A stretch of DNA of 64,000 nt from Phoronis australis (GCA_002633005.1 NMRA01000116.1:404474-468473), one strand, 5' to 3'. Positions 36,022 through 51,000 are shown, counted from the first letter of the stretch. The notes: generated from the sequence alone by a model not told the origin. Numbers and translations are program-made.

Positions 36022-39000
36022 GTATGTTTATAAGAATAAATTGATCTGTGCGTTCCAAGACCGACCTACCGATTTCACCTCAAATACTGAGCAACGGCTT
36101 GACTGACAGCAGACGTTTTTTTATTGTACCAAGTCGCACAGACTTGTACAAACGGCACTTAGTAGGCGTGACACACCAACCTCTACAAAGTTCTATTAGA
36201 AGGCGTGTCCCAAGAATTGTGGAGGATAGGGTTGGGCACCGGCTTCCGGGGCCGGTACTTTGCCCAAAAACGAACGAAAAATACCGCTACCGAAACGAAA
36301 AGTACTCGGTGCAAAAATCGATACCTTGAAAAATGAAAGAGTGGCGGATTTAGAGGGGGTCCAAGGGGGCCATGGCCCCTCTAAAATTTTCCCAGATTCC
36401 ATTTGGCATTTCGGCATGTTCGAATGTCTGTCCGGCAAAATCCTGGGTAATACCCTGACCTGCCCCCCCCCCTCCAACTCAAAATCCTGGACCCACCCCT
36501 GGAAAGTGTGGCTGATTTATTTCCATGTTTTATTTTCCAATGCAGTCAACTATAACGTGAAACAAACCCAGTGTGGAGAAAAACTCAAGTCAGTAAACAA
36601 ACCCTGAATCTCTTGCCGACTACGTTCCTCAATCACATAGTTATTTGGCGATGAGACAGTCAAAAACCATAGCTCCAGCCCAGTAAGTATCAAAAGTTGT
36701 ACCCGACATCATTCTCAATCCTCAGTCTGAAATTTGAGGCTATGACAAAAATATCCGAGGTCTTGAGACTGAGATAGGTCGTGACGGAGGCTGGATTGTC
36801 TTTATAAACAGTACTATACTAAAGTGTTAAGCATGGTAATGACAAACAGTGTCTTTTCATAATAGTTGGAAAATGTGGTTGGCCGGCACCGACAAGATAT
36901 GGGTGGCGTTATGTGGCGATCTATGAAACAATAATAGCCGTGGAAAAGAAAAACGTGTCAGTCACAAGTCAGGAACACTAATTAATGTAACAACGAGTTA
37001 GATTCTGAAGCCTTCCTCATGATGTTCACGTGGTCATATTTCGTTCCAGGAGCGATTATTGCCATTGTACTGTCTTCAATAATAACCGTGATCCTGCTGG
37101 CTATTGGTTTGGTTATATGCAGGTATGAAACTGTGTTGTACTTCGCCCTCTCTAGTTCTCTCTCGACGTATTTCGAGCTCTTAATGAAGATACCAAACCG
37201 GCAGCTGATCACGTACTCACAAAAATGATCATTGTTGTTTCACGAGACTGACTTATTTTTTAATGGAAGTCTGCCGTGCGCCATTTTCGAATTTCTGGGT
37301 TGGCAAACCGCAAAATACTGTCGACTTTCCGACCCATTTCTTGACCTGTTGAGGGTTTGTATGTTCTTCTTAGTAAAAATGTCCTATCATGGCAAGGAAA
37401 ATTTGGAAACCGACTTTATAAGAGTAAAAGGCCAAATGCGATTTTCGTTTTTAGCTATATGAGCTAATCAGGGCGAAATACAGCTTTAATATTTCACAAC
37501 TAAACTATTACGCAATAGCACGATTTGGATGAAAATTAAACGACATCTAGACAACGAAATTGTATTTATTGTATCTCTAAATATGTAAATATGTACATTT
37601 GTGATATTTTGACGCCCAGATATTATGCTTTCTGGGCTCAATTCTTATTATTGTACATTATATTCTTTGTAATAATCATTATGTAAAAAACATGTTAGAT
37701 GTGTATCAATATAAAAACAGTCTCAGTATTTGCCTTATATCGCTCGATGAATATCTTCGACATGATGCATTCTACCTGAACGTATCACCACTCATTGACG
37801 GTAGATCCCAATGCTTGAATGAATAAATATTTAGGCGTATGTTTATCACCTTAGACGAAAGCAGCAAAAAAGAAGTGCCAAAAAGAATGCCTGGCTCGTA
37901 GACTATAGTGAGATTAGATTTCGTAAGCAGCGTGTGACTAGTTCTGCTGATCGGCCCATCACTCCTGGATCCGCCACCGGGCCTCACCCAAGAAAGAAAT
38001 TAGTGAGAACTGTAAGTATCCCTCACGGTTATCTACTTTGACATTATACCCACCTATGTTAAGTTGCCATTTAGTTACTATGTATCGTTTCATCTAGATA
38101 GGTGCGTGCCGGCATTGCCGAATCTGTAATCTGGAATCTTGTAATTTTACACGTATGTTTTACCGTTTTCCCTAAACGCACAATGTTAAACTGTAATAGG
38201 ATATGAGAAATACAACAATTTTCAAATGTATGAAAACTGTTTTTCTCTTGGAATATACTGCAGAACGCTTTTACTGTCGCATGCAATTTTTTTGTAAAAA
38301 TACGTCACGGTAGTTATTACACCATAAAGAATGACGTAACAAATACTCATTCGTAAATTATTATACACGTGATTATTCATGACAGAACAAGATTGCTATT
38401 TTGGTTAGTGGAGGTGTAGGGCCTCACACAAATAGTTGGGATGATTACAAACAAAAAAGATATCCTGAAGAGGACGAATGAGAGACTCAAACTGTACATA
38501 GCCCAGGAGCGAGCGAAAAACAGAATTGAAGAATTACGAGAGGCACTTAGAGACGTCATTCCGGATGAGAATGAGTATGAATCGGCAGACGACCGTTACC
38601 AGATGGTATCCGCAAGAGACGAATTAACTCCGTCTGCATATTCTGAGGATGCCGAAAAACGGTCACAACAAAACAAAAATTCAAGTAACAACAATGCACA
38701 TTTGAGTGCCAGTCGAGAGCCACAAAGAGACATCATCCTGCACGAGGATGAGACGCATAACAGCAATACAAATTGTTCGAGTGGTCGTCAAGAGTCACAA
38801 AGTAATACCAACCCGGACGACATAAAGTTGGGAGGGGATTTTGACGGGGTGGAGACTAAAAGTAACGCCTCACCTCCTCCTGGTTGCTTTGGTGACGCCG
38901 AAAAAGGGATATTATGTAAGAGGGCAACATGTAAGAATAACAACCAGGAACCACATAGAGACATCCTGTTGAGAGGCAACAGTCACGAGGTCAAGAGTAA

Positions 39001-42000
39001 CGAGTCACCTCTACCTGGATGTTCTGTTGTTGGCAAAAAACGAACAAAACAAAAGCGACCTTTCCGTAACAACCGTGTCCATTGTTTGAACGTTAGTCAA
39101 GAGCCACATAGAATCACCACACCGCGAAACTTCGATAGTTTGGAATGTCACGAATACGAGGGCTTAGCTGAGGATGGCGAGTTATCACCGCCTGCATCCT
39201 CTGGACATTCCAATGGATGTGAAGATAATAGCAATCTGAACTCCGCGATGAGCCTGAGATCGCTTACAGACGGTACTCTACATATGTTCCCGGAAGAAGT
39301 TACAGAAACTCGATTCTTGCCAGTACCTGGTATGAGCGAGGACGCAGATGGCTTAGACCGACAAGGCGATATCCAAAAGTTATCAGTTTTTCAAAGAGCA
39401 TTTCGTAAAGTGAAATCAGTATTTACTATGAAAAAACGTAGCAGAAACAACATAAATTGGTATGGATATGAACCTGATTTTTCCTTTCCAACTTTCAAAA
39501 CGTCACCGCTACACAATCTGTCAGACTTTCCTATTAACGTTGGTGAGACTGTTGTTCACGACCCCATGAGTTACAATTACGTTTATCGTGACGGAAAGCC
39601 CGTCCTCATTGATCGAGGGAATTATGGCTGTATGTTTCTAGTTGAGCGACAGAAGATGTTTTACGCCCTAAAAGTATTTTGTAAAGAATCGTCATCTTTT
39701 TATGAGGTCAGGAGAGAGGTTGAAATGTTCCAATTTGTCAATGAGAAAGGAATCGGGCCTCAACTTCGAGGGGTTTTCCCGTTAGAGGAAAACGCGATTC
39801 ACTATTCGTGGGGAATTTTATTTGACATAGCAGGAAACAATAGCTGCAGAGGGAAAACACTTCGTGAACTTCTTAGCGAATACAAGAAGGAAAAGCCTGG
39901 ATTTACTCGGCTGAGGGATCAAGACTGGCTTGACATCTTGATCACAATATGTGAACAAATTAATGCTCTAAACAGAGCAGGCGTTGTGCTGAGAGCCATG
40001 AATCCGGACAGCATTGTAGTTATCAAAGTTAATGGTGTGTACAAGGCGCAGTTTTTGGACGTTCGAGACGCAACGCTGTTGAAGGAAAATCCTTGTACAA
40101 CTCACTACGGCGACTTTATTAAGGTGTGCGAGCTCATGGGTCTTATCAACTGGGAGACCCAATCTAACAAGAGATTCCACGATGCGTCCCAACTGATATC
40201 TCAGGGATCAGAGAAAGCTCATTGGGAACATGTCATCGAGGCCCTGAGGACGGAAAGGAGCGCCACCTGTTCTCTCTTTAAAAAGTGGTTTCTTTGTCGG
40301 AAACAGTAGTAACTCTCCCCTACAATGCAAGTTTGGCATGAATGTGTCGAAGCCTAGTCTTGGCATTATGTCTACCGCAAAACATCGGATCCGCGCACAC
40401 CGGACTTTTCGAAGCGCCTGATCGACCACAGCAACGGACGATAAACCTGAATTTCGAACGCACCGTAGTTTAGACATTTATGTGGCCAACTTGTAAAGTT
40501 GCTGATGTGGTGCCGATGGCATACATATGACTGTCTTCTGACTGGGCTGGAGTATTTACAGCCATTACCACAAATTTGATCTAATATTGATAAGACTTTC
40601 TTTGACTTGCTTTAATTTTTCGATATTAATAAAAGTCGGCCAATGGTACTTATCCAGTTGTAATTATTTATTTATGAAGTATTTATTCCTCTTTTAGCCC
40701 CTATACGGAAAGCAGTATTTTTGAAAAGAGAGTGTATTACAACGGTAATGGCAGTGCCATCAGTCGCCTCTTCATGGATTTTTCTCTTAATAAGTTTTAC
40801 GGGGTTTAAACTCCGCAATATGTTTTCTAAAGAATTGAATTTGAGGTAACGACTCCCTGGGTTCAACTTAATTATTATGTTGTAATAAACACCAAAAACT
40901 GTTGCATAACATTTTGTATAGTTCTCTATTCTTCAGCAAAACTGGTCCTCTTCCTAGCTCATGAAGTAGACACTTAGGAAGGTGTTTTCACTCATAGGGA
41001 TACATTTTCAGCTTATAATTCAGAGAAGTCACCCCCAAGTTAATAAGTCCATGCGATATGGCTGTGAAAAACACACATTTGAAGTGTAGGTCCCTTGCGT
41101 GCCTCTTAAATGAGTATCCACTTGTCGCCAGCAAAAATTTAGAAAATTCACTCCGCCACGCAGCGTACACGTACATGCCATAACGCGCATTGGAATACAA
41201 CTGGTTCAATCAGGTTGCGTTGCGATAGCACTCCAAAGCATTTAGGGCGATCGCATCAACGGTGATTTTCCGGGTTAAAGAACGTCAGTAAAACTGCCTG
41301 CCTCTGTGTTCAAACCGTATTTAAGATTTTTTTTGTTTGAGAAAACCTGCAAAAGGGGTGTAATGATATAAAATATGCATAGTTTCGACTCGCGTAGTTG
41401 AGAAGCACGCATAACAGTCAAAATTTATGTACATATTTTTTTTGTAATAAGAATAATCATCAGTGTGGCTTTGCGAGAAGGGTAATTAGTAGTGCTGTCT
41501 GCTTTTTATCTAAAATAAAAGCTTTTTACGTCGTTTTTGCAAGACAGTTACACGTTTTAAGAGGCCTCCTATTGGTGGTTGAGGCAACCGAGAACAGGCA
41601 AATAGGACGAAGTGCAGTTCGTATAATGCTTCGTAAGTTACCTAAAACTACTGGGAGGTAAGATTTTTTACTTTGGATTATGAAGTGGTTATGAATGACT
41701 AAACAAACTGTTACAAGGTCAGTTTTTGAAAAGGTGCAATATGGCTGCTAAAAAGTGCCAAAGTTGGCCGAAAATAGCTGCAGTGAAAACCTGCAAAATA
41801 GCCGTTTTTGCCACACAAAATCAAAACATACAAATTTTTAAAACAAATTTTGAAAGATATGACATTAAATTATTCAATCACAGTCCTTTAATACCGTATC
41901 ACTCATTTGTTATCAGCTTACTATACATGCTAGTAAAACGCATTAAAACATGTCTACTTCGGCGCCCAATTTCGTAGGTGCATGTCACAAAAAGAGAAAT

Positions 42001-45000
42001 ACTGGATGAAAATTCTTAAAAAGCAATTTTTTTTTACATCTCACCAAATCAAACTCATGTGCTAAGTCTTAAAAAAAATCTGCGATTTTGGGTATAGGTT
42101 CTACCTGTTGGTTTTTACATGGAGTCGCTCTTATCTTTTGATTTAGGCCACTTATAGTTACATCCCGACCCAAATTGAAGTGATTTCTGGACTTGGAAAA
42201 GACCTACAGTTCGTTTAGTGCTTGAGATTAGGCTCGAAATGTCGACGTGCCACGGGAATCATTTTAATAGCTAAGTAAAGTCTCAGGGAAAAACAAACTG
42301 CCAGCTCCTTCCAAGCCCAGTAGTCTACGTCCCATCTGAATAAGCCCAATGCTGAGACCAATGTTACATAGCAATAATATTGACTTGAATAAAATGTCCG
42401 TTTGTTGTCGGAACACGCGCTTAGGACATTTTTAATATCAATTTTTTTTTCTTCCAGTCAACTCGTGCAACGTTAGGCTTAGGTTCTTTGTGTAGTTTAG
42501 ACAAGACACAGCAAATTTTTGCCTCGATTGCGCATTATAGGGTAAGTACAGTTCTAAATCAAACAATTTCGTGAAGTAATTTGACCAGTGACAATTCCGC
42601 TAATCTATGTCGTTTTAACTGTTTGTGAAACTAAGAAAGTTAAGCACTAAACATTTGACCTAAGTTTGTTTTTATCAAAGTTACGAGATACGAAGGGTTG
42701 ACATATTTCATCATTATCGCCATGTTGCCATTCCCGCTTCCCCGATTTTTTGGCCGTTACCCGATTCCTGGCGTCAAATTCGTTTCGATCTCAGTACCAA
42801 TAAATCTCCATTCCCTAAATACGGCATTTTTGTCTATATTTCCGTTATCACGGCCACACAAAGGGCCCGACCACGATTCCCGAAAAAAGTGTTTTCCCTC
42901 TTAGACTATTGGTTTCTATAAGCCAACGCTCGCTGTACGTGTTTATTCTCCCTGGATCGTTTTCTAGGGAAATGTTCATTTTTCTATCTATGTTGTGTCA
43001 TTTTCTTCTTCGTTACTGTAGGCTAAAATTGTAGCGGTGAAGAAACTTAAACGGGGGTCATTAAAAATGACCCGACAAGCTGACAAGGACTTCCGTTGCT
43101 TACGAGAATTGCACCACGAGAACTTGAACCCATTCATAGGGGTCGCTGTCAACGAGAACAATCCATGTGTTCTCCTACTGTATTGCTCTAAAGGCAGCCT
43201 TCAGGACGTATTGGAGAATGATGATATTAACCTGGACTGGATGTTCAAGATGTCTTTTACAACAGACTTAGCAAAAGTAAGTCAAAGTACCCCCAAAATA
43301 CATGTAAAATGAGTGAAACGTACAAATAAAACAGTTCGTGGTTCACGGGTTGGACAGAATGTCACTGCAATTTTTATGATAATTCTATTTTATTAGCTGC
43401 GAATCGAAAGTAAATCGCTTATCCCATAAACGCTACAACAAAAACAATGCAGATCCCCCTTAATAACAGTGTTACACGAATGCTGCATATCTTTCAGGGA
43501 ATGGAGTATTTACATAAAAGCGCAATTCGTTCTCATGGCAATTTGAAGTCGACAAATTGCGTTATAGACAATAGATGGGTGCTTAAAGTTACTGACTACG
43601 GGTTATTAACGGAGTACATTGACAAGCGAGAAGATGAGATGGGCGACCACGCATATTATACCAGTGAGTTACTTTGAGTAAATTAATGGCTGACTCCAGA
43701 CCGATGAGAAAACATTTGGAAATTAAATGCCACATAGTGTGCAGAAGTAATAAAATTCTTTTCAAAATGTTGACAGCATGTCTTCTCAAAATTATGTTGA
43801 CACTCACAAACTTCCTTATTCCACAAAATAAATATCCTGTTGATCTTCTAGCAACTGAGTCACTTCTTGTTCGAACTTACAAAAAAATGTCGGAAGACCA
43901 GAAAGTTTACCGTATTAAACGCATATCGTAGAAATCGCAGCAGAGGTCCACTGTCTAACAAATGTCTGCAAAAAGTGAATGTTCTTATCACAGGCTTACT
44001 ATGGACAGCCCCTGAACTTTTGAGAGAGAAAAAGCCAGTCGAGCGTGGGACTCAAAAGGGTGATGTTTACAGTTTCGCTATCGTCTTTTATGAAATCATG
44101 CAACGTGCCAGTCCCTATCAGTATAACGACCGATCTCCAGACGGTAGGTTTCAACCCGCTGATAACAGAAAAAGACTAGAATGCTACAAATGGGAATTTT
44201 TATTTAACGTACTTCTTTGAAGAAAATTTTTTCTTAGATTAACTGTAATTCATTCTGATGCACTACCTTATGACAACACTTTTAAATATTTAAACTGCAT
44301 CGCAATAAGTACGATTCTAAAGTAATTTAGTTAAATTTTAGATAAATCAGTGCGTCAAGATTTATATAACGCTCAGAAATGTTCTACTGTGATCTCTAAT
44401 GAAATTATAGAATACATTAAACATTGACATTACGGAAAATTCGATATAGTAAATATATAAACGCTGATGTTGGTCAATGGTGAAATATATCAAATAAACA
44501 CAGAAAAATCAGGAACTACAGCCGGGGGTTCTTGGTTTTTCCGTAAAAATTATTTAAGTATTAAATTATTTTATGTAAGCTATACTGCCTCCTCCTCATT
44601 ATCATATTGTTTGGATTCTCTGGTCAGTGACCCTCTTTGTTTTACGATTATTGGTTTAATTGTACCACGTGATCTCTTTGTCTTGTTGCAACACTGGGCC
44701 ATCGTCCACAATTCTCTCCAACTTTCATTTTTCACTCAATTTCTCTTCAATTTCCCACCTTTACAGTGCAATATGTTATATAACTTTTGTAATTACTGAT
44801 ATCTGTAGTAGTTTAGTTTGTCATAATATATATGACCTTTTATCTCAACTACATGTGTTGTTTCACTGTAAACTAGCTTCGGTATCGCTTCGCAGTTAGC
44901 GCATATAAAATTCGATGACTAATAACCGGTATAGCATATTTGTGCGAAAATGCCCGAGTGCACACTGGTTTTGAATTTTCTCAGACGTCGTGGCGGAACT

Positions 45001-48000
45001 ATTAGACGGATGCCTACCCCACTGCCGTCCCGTCATCTTGCCAGACGCCGACACTACGCGCGATGACGTCAGACACTTGATGAGAATCTGCTGGGAAGAA
45101 GAACCTGAGGATAGGCCAGATTTCTCAGAAATCAGACGAAAACTGCGGTTTATTAACGGCGGAAAGTAAGCAATGTTTTTGATTACAGTCCATTTATCTT
45201 TATGTACTATTTTTAGGCAGAGACACACTGCCATACTGCGTTACCACCAATGATTGATAAAGCCATTTCGTATGATGTGAGACAAGATAGATAGTTTTTG
45301 AATTTTTGGAAAATAAATATTAAGGATGTCTAAAGTCTTATCATTTCGAAATCAAATCTGCGTACTATGCTCAAACTGTTTCTGATTTTGTGTAGTTCTG
45401 AATTTTATTTGTTTTTAAAAACACGTAGCAACACAATTTTAACCGTCATAGAATTTGATGATTTTTAGCATGTTAAAATATTTGCTCAAATTATCATCAT
45501 CATCATCATCTTCATCGTTATTATTAGTACCTTTATTTTTAATTTATTTTATTTTTAATTTATTTAATATCAGTGGCGTCTTTGGGGGGGGGGCAAGGGG
45601 GCCATGGCCCCCCTAAAATTCTCCCAGATGCCATTTGGCAGTTCCTGTGCCCTGCCCCCAACTCAAAATCCTGGATCCGCCCTTAAATATCATATAATTA
45701 TTGACTGAGGTCATTATCACATTTTTGGGGTCCGAAAATCAAAATATTAACGAGTGTGAAAGTGAATACAGGTTTTATTATATGATTACATCCGCTAGGT
45801 AATTCGTGGAAGGTGACTATGGTCGTATCTAGAGCACTTGGTCGGCCAATTAGCTTAGCCTACCCGTTTTCTATCCAAAACGTTGTGGAGAGGTTTTGAA
45901 AAACTTCCAGATGTTTGGAATTTACAAAGGAGCAATCGATTATATTTTGGGAATTATATCATGTTTTGGGGTCTTTCAAAGTTCGCTTTTAATGTAAAAC
46001 AATCGACAAAAGCCATTTGGTTACGCTATGAGATCGCAAGGGGGCGTCAACACGCTCATAGTGCAAGCGCTGAAATTCCCACAAATGACGTGTATTGAAA
46101 GACAGTGAAAAAGTTTAACCTTTGAAAACACACCTTCTGTAAAATGGCAGAATGGTGAGGACTGCGATGCCTTGATGCAGGTATGCATTCACCTGACGGT
46201 TAACATTTTACGGTAATTCAAAAACAAAAATAACCTCAGACTCCGAATAAAATAAAAAGGCTCAAAAGATTTTCGTGTTCGATGACGTTAGCTGGTGACA
46301 AAGTGGTTAGGTTGAGGTTTGAGAATTGAGAGGGACCGGGATCGAAAAAAGTCTTAAACAAAATGTGAAACGGTGTTACCATAGTAACGGTAAATATTAC
46401 GATTTATTGACTCCGCAATACTGATTTGTAATTCCATAATCTGTCCAATGTAGCTGAGATGGATAGTGATTCTAATAAATCAGTCTTAGATGGCCAAACG
46501 CACGTTTAATATCCCTGTTGCAGAAAAATGTAGGACAATCAGTGTTTAGGTTTATCAGATTCTAATACGTTTCGTATTTCTGTAACAGAAAAATTAACAT
46601 AGTTGACAACATGATCAAGATGATGGAGGCGTATACGGAGAACTTGGAGGAGCTGGTAGCAGAACGGACAGAAGAATTGGAGATGGAGAAGGAGAAGACG
46701 GACATGTTACTCTTCAGGTAAACAGTGGGCAAATAATGGCATTAGTTCGAGAAGAACGTCATTTAGCATTCCTTGAACTGCTGAGGAATGTGACCACAGT
46801 TGAGTATGAGCGACATTGTTAGAAATGGTAATTCATGCACTGTGCACTAAGATCATACTTCGTTCAGTGTATGTTAATAAGTTTTAAAAAGCGTAATTTT
46901 TGCCTCTCGGTGAGCAAATATGACATCTTTAGAAAAAAGTACCACCTTAAGTTTGTTTTGTCACGGCGGGTTTGTTTCTGTCGCCAAAGCAATGTGGCCA
47001 TGAAGAGAATCCCAGGCATTTTATTGCAATTGTTTTCAGTTCAAAGTAAGGATGATAACAAAACAGCATTGCTTTGGAAGCGCAAATACCCCTATGAAGA
47101 AAGATGTCACAAGAGCGTGGTTTAGTACACGCTTTAATGTAACAGTGTCAAATAGCAGATAAATTGACGTTGATGGTAACATGAAACAGTGAAAGCAAAT
47201 TAACTGATGTTGACAGAAAACAATATACTTCCGTTTCTCACTAGTCAGTGGAGTGATTCACAAAGCCCACCGAAACAAGTTTGCGATGGCATCACGGGTC
47301 AAGACTGGAACTGTATATCTAACCAGCTTTGTAAAAAAGATACGTGGCTTGCTGCAAATTATTTCTCTAAATGAACGAATCCAAAACACGTATTGCTGCT
47401 TTTCAGAATGTTACCCCCTTGTGTTGCCGAGCAGTTGAAGAGAGGTGAGCCAGTGATACCGGAGACCTACGATGCCGTCTCGATATTCTTCTCCGATATT
47501 GTTGGCTTCACATCAATCTCCGCCAAAAGCTCTCCCTTGCAGGTAAGTTTCGAAAGTGAACGAAGACAGGTAAAGAAAAGATAAAACCTGGGGAAACACC
47601 GATTCCTTTACAAATATCAGTTTGGATTCAGTCAGAACAGAAAGACCACAATATAGATTGTACAGCTACGACGTAGGCAGAATTTTAGCCTATGAAATAA
47701 AAAGAAAGAACTCTACAAAACCACGTATCACACTAACTAGACAATAACATCTTTGATTTTCAGGTAGTCGACCTACTGAATGACCTATATACCTGCTTTG
47801 ACGAAATAATAGCTCAACATGACGTTTATAAGGTAAGAAAATGTCCATAATGAAGAAGTGAGAAATGGTTTACCAGTCATTCAACTTCAAAATTGTTTCT
47901 GTAAAGAAAAAAATCCGATTTCTACAAATTAATGTACCCCTAATAATTCTCTTTAACTAGGTGGAAACAATTGGTGACGCGTACATGTGCGTGAGTGGTC

Positions 48001-51000
48001 TTCCTCAGCGAAACGGCGATCGCCATGCAGGTGAAATAGCCAACATGGCGTTGGATCTCCTCAGCGCTGTGACCAACTTCAAAATCAGACACATGTCAGA
48101 TCAGCACTTGCAGCTTAGGGTTGGCCTGCATACGGGACCCTGTGTGGCGGGCGTCGTCGGGGTAACCATGCCGCGATATTGTCTGTTTGGCGACACAGTC
48201 AACATGGCATCCAGAATGGAATCAACCGGCCTCGGTATGAATTTTTCAAATAATATGACTTTCGAATTGTCCAGATTGAGTTATGTATGAAAAAATAGGT
48301 GAAATGTTGGCCTACAGAGCTAGCGCACGGATGACATGTAATAGCCTATGACGTCATATCGGTTGCAGTTCAATAGTAAAAACTTTAAACTAGAATTATC
48401 CACGCTTATCTAAAAATCAGTTATTGAAAGATAATAATATTACAATGGCTTCGTACTTTTAATAAAAATTCGTTCGCAAAGGATTTATAAAAATTAAGTC
48501 AAAAAGATAGATTTCTGTAAGTTGAGACTTTGTTCATGTTTAAGTCCTCAGTAAAGCTAACATGCTCTCTGGAAGACAATACTTGTTCTTGTGTCAACAA
48601 AAGTGAACGACGGGAAAAATAGTGAAAATGGAAGTATGCGCTAAACATGTTTTTCATGATCAAATTTAGACTGATAATTATGAAGTTGGTTATCTCGACA
48701 TTCGATCATGTGAGTAGAAATGGTTCTTTAATGATATTAACAGTTAAAACTGGTCTGCGGAATTACCTTGTTGGTTTCCTAGATCTTCGGAAACCTCTCG
48801 TCTCCCGTGATGAGTCGCGGGAACGTTGGTCACGTTTTGAAGCAGCGTCGAGATCCCACGTGACCAGAGTTCCCGCAACTCATCACAGTCAACGTCCCAT
48901 CGAAAGAGACGAGAGGTCTCCGAAGATCTAGGAAATCAAAAAAGGTAATCCAACAGACCAGTTCGACTGTTAATATCATGAACATTCCTGGATGGTTCAA
49001 GGTCTACATTTTATTAATGGTTCTTTAAGTATTTCATAATAGAGACCATGTTGTTGGTGTATTTTCCAGCGCTTCATATCCACTTAAGTTCGTCTATTCA
49101 CACAGCTTTGATGAAACTTGATTGGGGTTTTAGGACAGCTATTAGAGGAGAGACAGAAATTAAGGTAATGTTTCAGAGGTGTTTTGTGTGCGTTCAGCTT
49201 GAATAAAAAGTGACATGTAATTACAAAATATATAACATGTTCGTTATGATTAAATTATCATGTTCGAAACATGTAAAATATTTCTGTGACAACAGATATT
49301 GTTGAATATTTTCCTTTTCCTTTAGTTATAAAAAGGGTTGTCTGGGAGCAACATTTATTCAACCGACGTGCCTGCGACAGGAATATCCAGCAACATGACA
49401 TACTTTTCAACTCTTAAGATATTTTTGTTGTGGAGGTACACTGGAAGATTAGGGAAGACAAATAAGGGCATTTCAGACTATTGATCTGGTTTCAGTTTGT
49501 GAAAAAAACCTGTTGAAAAAGAACACCGAACACCTAAAACCAAAATGACGCTGCAAAAATGTACGCAATTTGTAAAGCCATTGTTAAGCCTAAAGAGTGC
49601 CAACAGTCTTTAAACAAAAGCAAACCTCTTTTTAAAGTTAAACTTCAAGATAAACACATGTACGAGTTTATGTGAGCCTATATAGATCCTAAGATTCGTC
49701 ACAACACTCTACGAGCCAATTAATCTTCAAATATAAGTGCATGTGTTTAAATACGCTAATATATGGTAGGCGCGGAAGGAACATTTTTGGACAGAGACAG
49801 CAACTAGGAAAAATGAAAATGGTCACCTTTCTCTCACCAAATGACATTTTTGTAATTATTATAATGTAAGTTTGTTAACACTTTTAAACACTTCAATATT
49901 TCGAGACACTTGTATTTCAGAAAATGTTTAGTCATCTAGTATGTTCCAAGGTGTTTTGTATTGATCTGCCTGAATGGGGGAACTCCAGATAAAAAAGCGG
50001 TCGATACGAGCTTGCATGTTAAGTGTAGCAGGCCTACAAGTAACATGCATTAACGGGAATGTTTACTTACCTTTTTCTAGGAATTTGTGGTGTAAATTTA
50101 TGTTTTACTTACGCCGAAAGACATTTGAACCTTGTAATTCAATTTCAATGAAAATGAAATTATTATTAAATCTGAAGTGTGACGAACTTTGAACAAATGG
50201 CACTGTGTGTCGGAGCATCCTTGTGGTATGTTAGTTTTGTTACTAGTTTCTGGCCTCAGTGTTTAAGTTGTAATTTGTTACACACGTGGCCAGGGCTACG
50301 TTTCATGAACCTATTTTAGTCCTAACTTAGACCGAAATAACAATGCTGTCATTCCATCACTTGTCACGTTGCGCTTGTTGAACAATGCTGTTGACGTCAT
50401 GCCAACAATCAAACTTCATGAAAGGGAGCCCTGAAATTGAACATCGGCGGCCGGCTCGGCCATTGATCACATTTATCTGAACGTAAAAAAGAGATAACAC
50501 AGCTTATTCGGACAGAATGACGTTTTCGGAACTATACTTTTTCCCCAGAGATGTTGCTGAGAGCAAAGTTGGAAACTTGCTCATAGTGTCACACTTCCGG
50601 TTTGAGGAATTCTTATTTTATCAATATTACGGAAACTGAAAACTTCAAAATACATTTCGATGCCAGTAAAATTTGTAACACTGATTGGAATATCTCAGAA
50701 ATATAAATTAAACGTGTCCCTTTCATAGTTGACCTTTTCATCACTCTTACAGAAATTTACATTGTAGTCGGTACTTCTAAAGAACATGACATGACTTTCC
50801 TGATATCGTATACCGAAAATCCTTTTTTCTTATCAGGGTAAAGGAACCCAAGTGACTTACTGGTTACTGGGAAAGAAAGGCTTCCGAAAAGAATTGCCAA
50901 GAATTTCTGTCAGGTGAGAATGACAATTCTGTTATGGGAAACGTCAGATTTTATTAGCTGCCCTTGCTAGGGCAAAACAGTCGCCTGGTTTCCCGCAGCT

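Noticed and set aside
36260-36607. 115-codon plus-strand frame in intron 6
   Set aside because: It runs through MITE copy C and lacks splice or family support.
44467-44799. 110-codon frame in intron 12 of the cyclase
   Set aside because: Hydrophobic by composition only; no initiation or family evidence.
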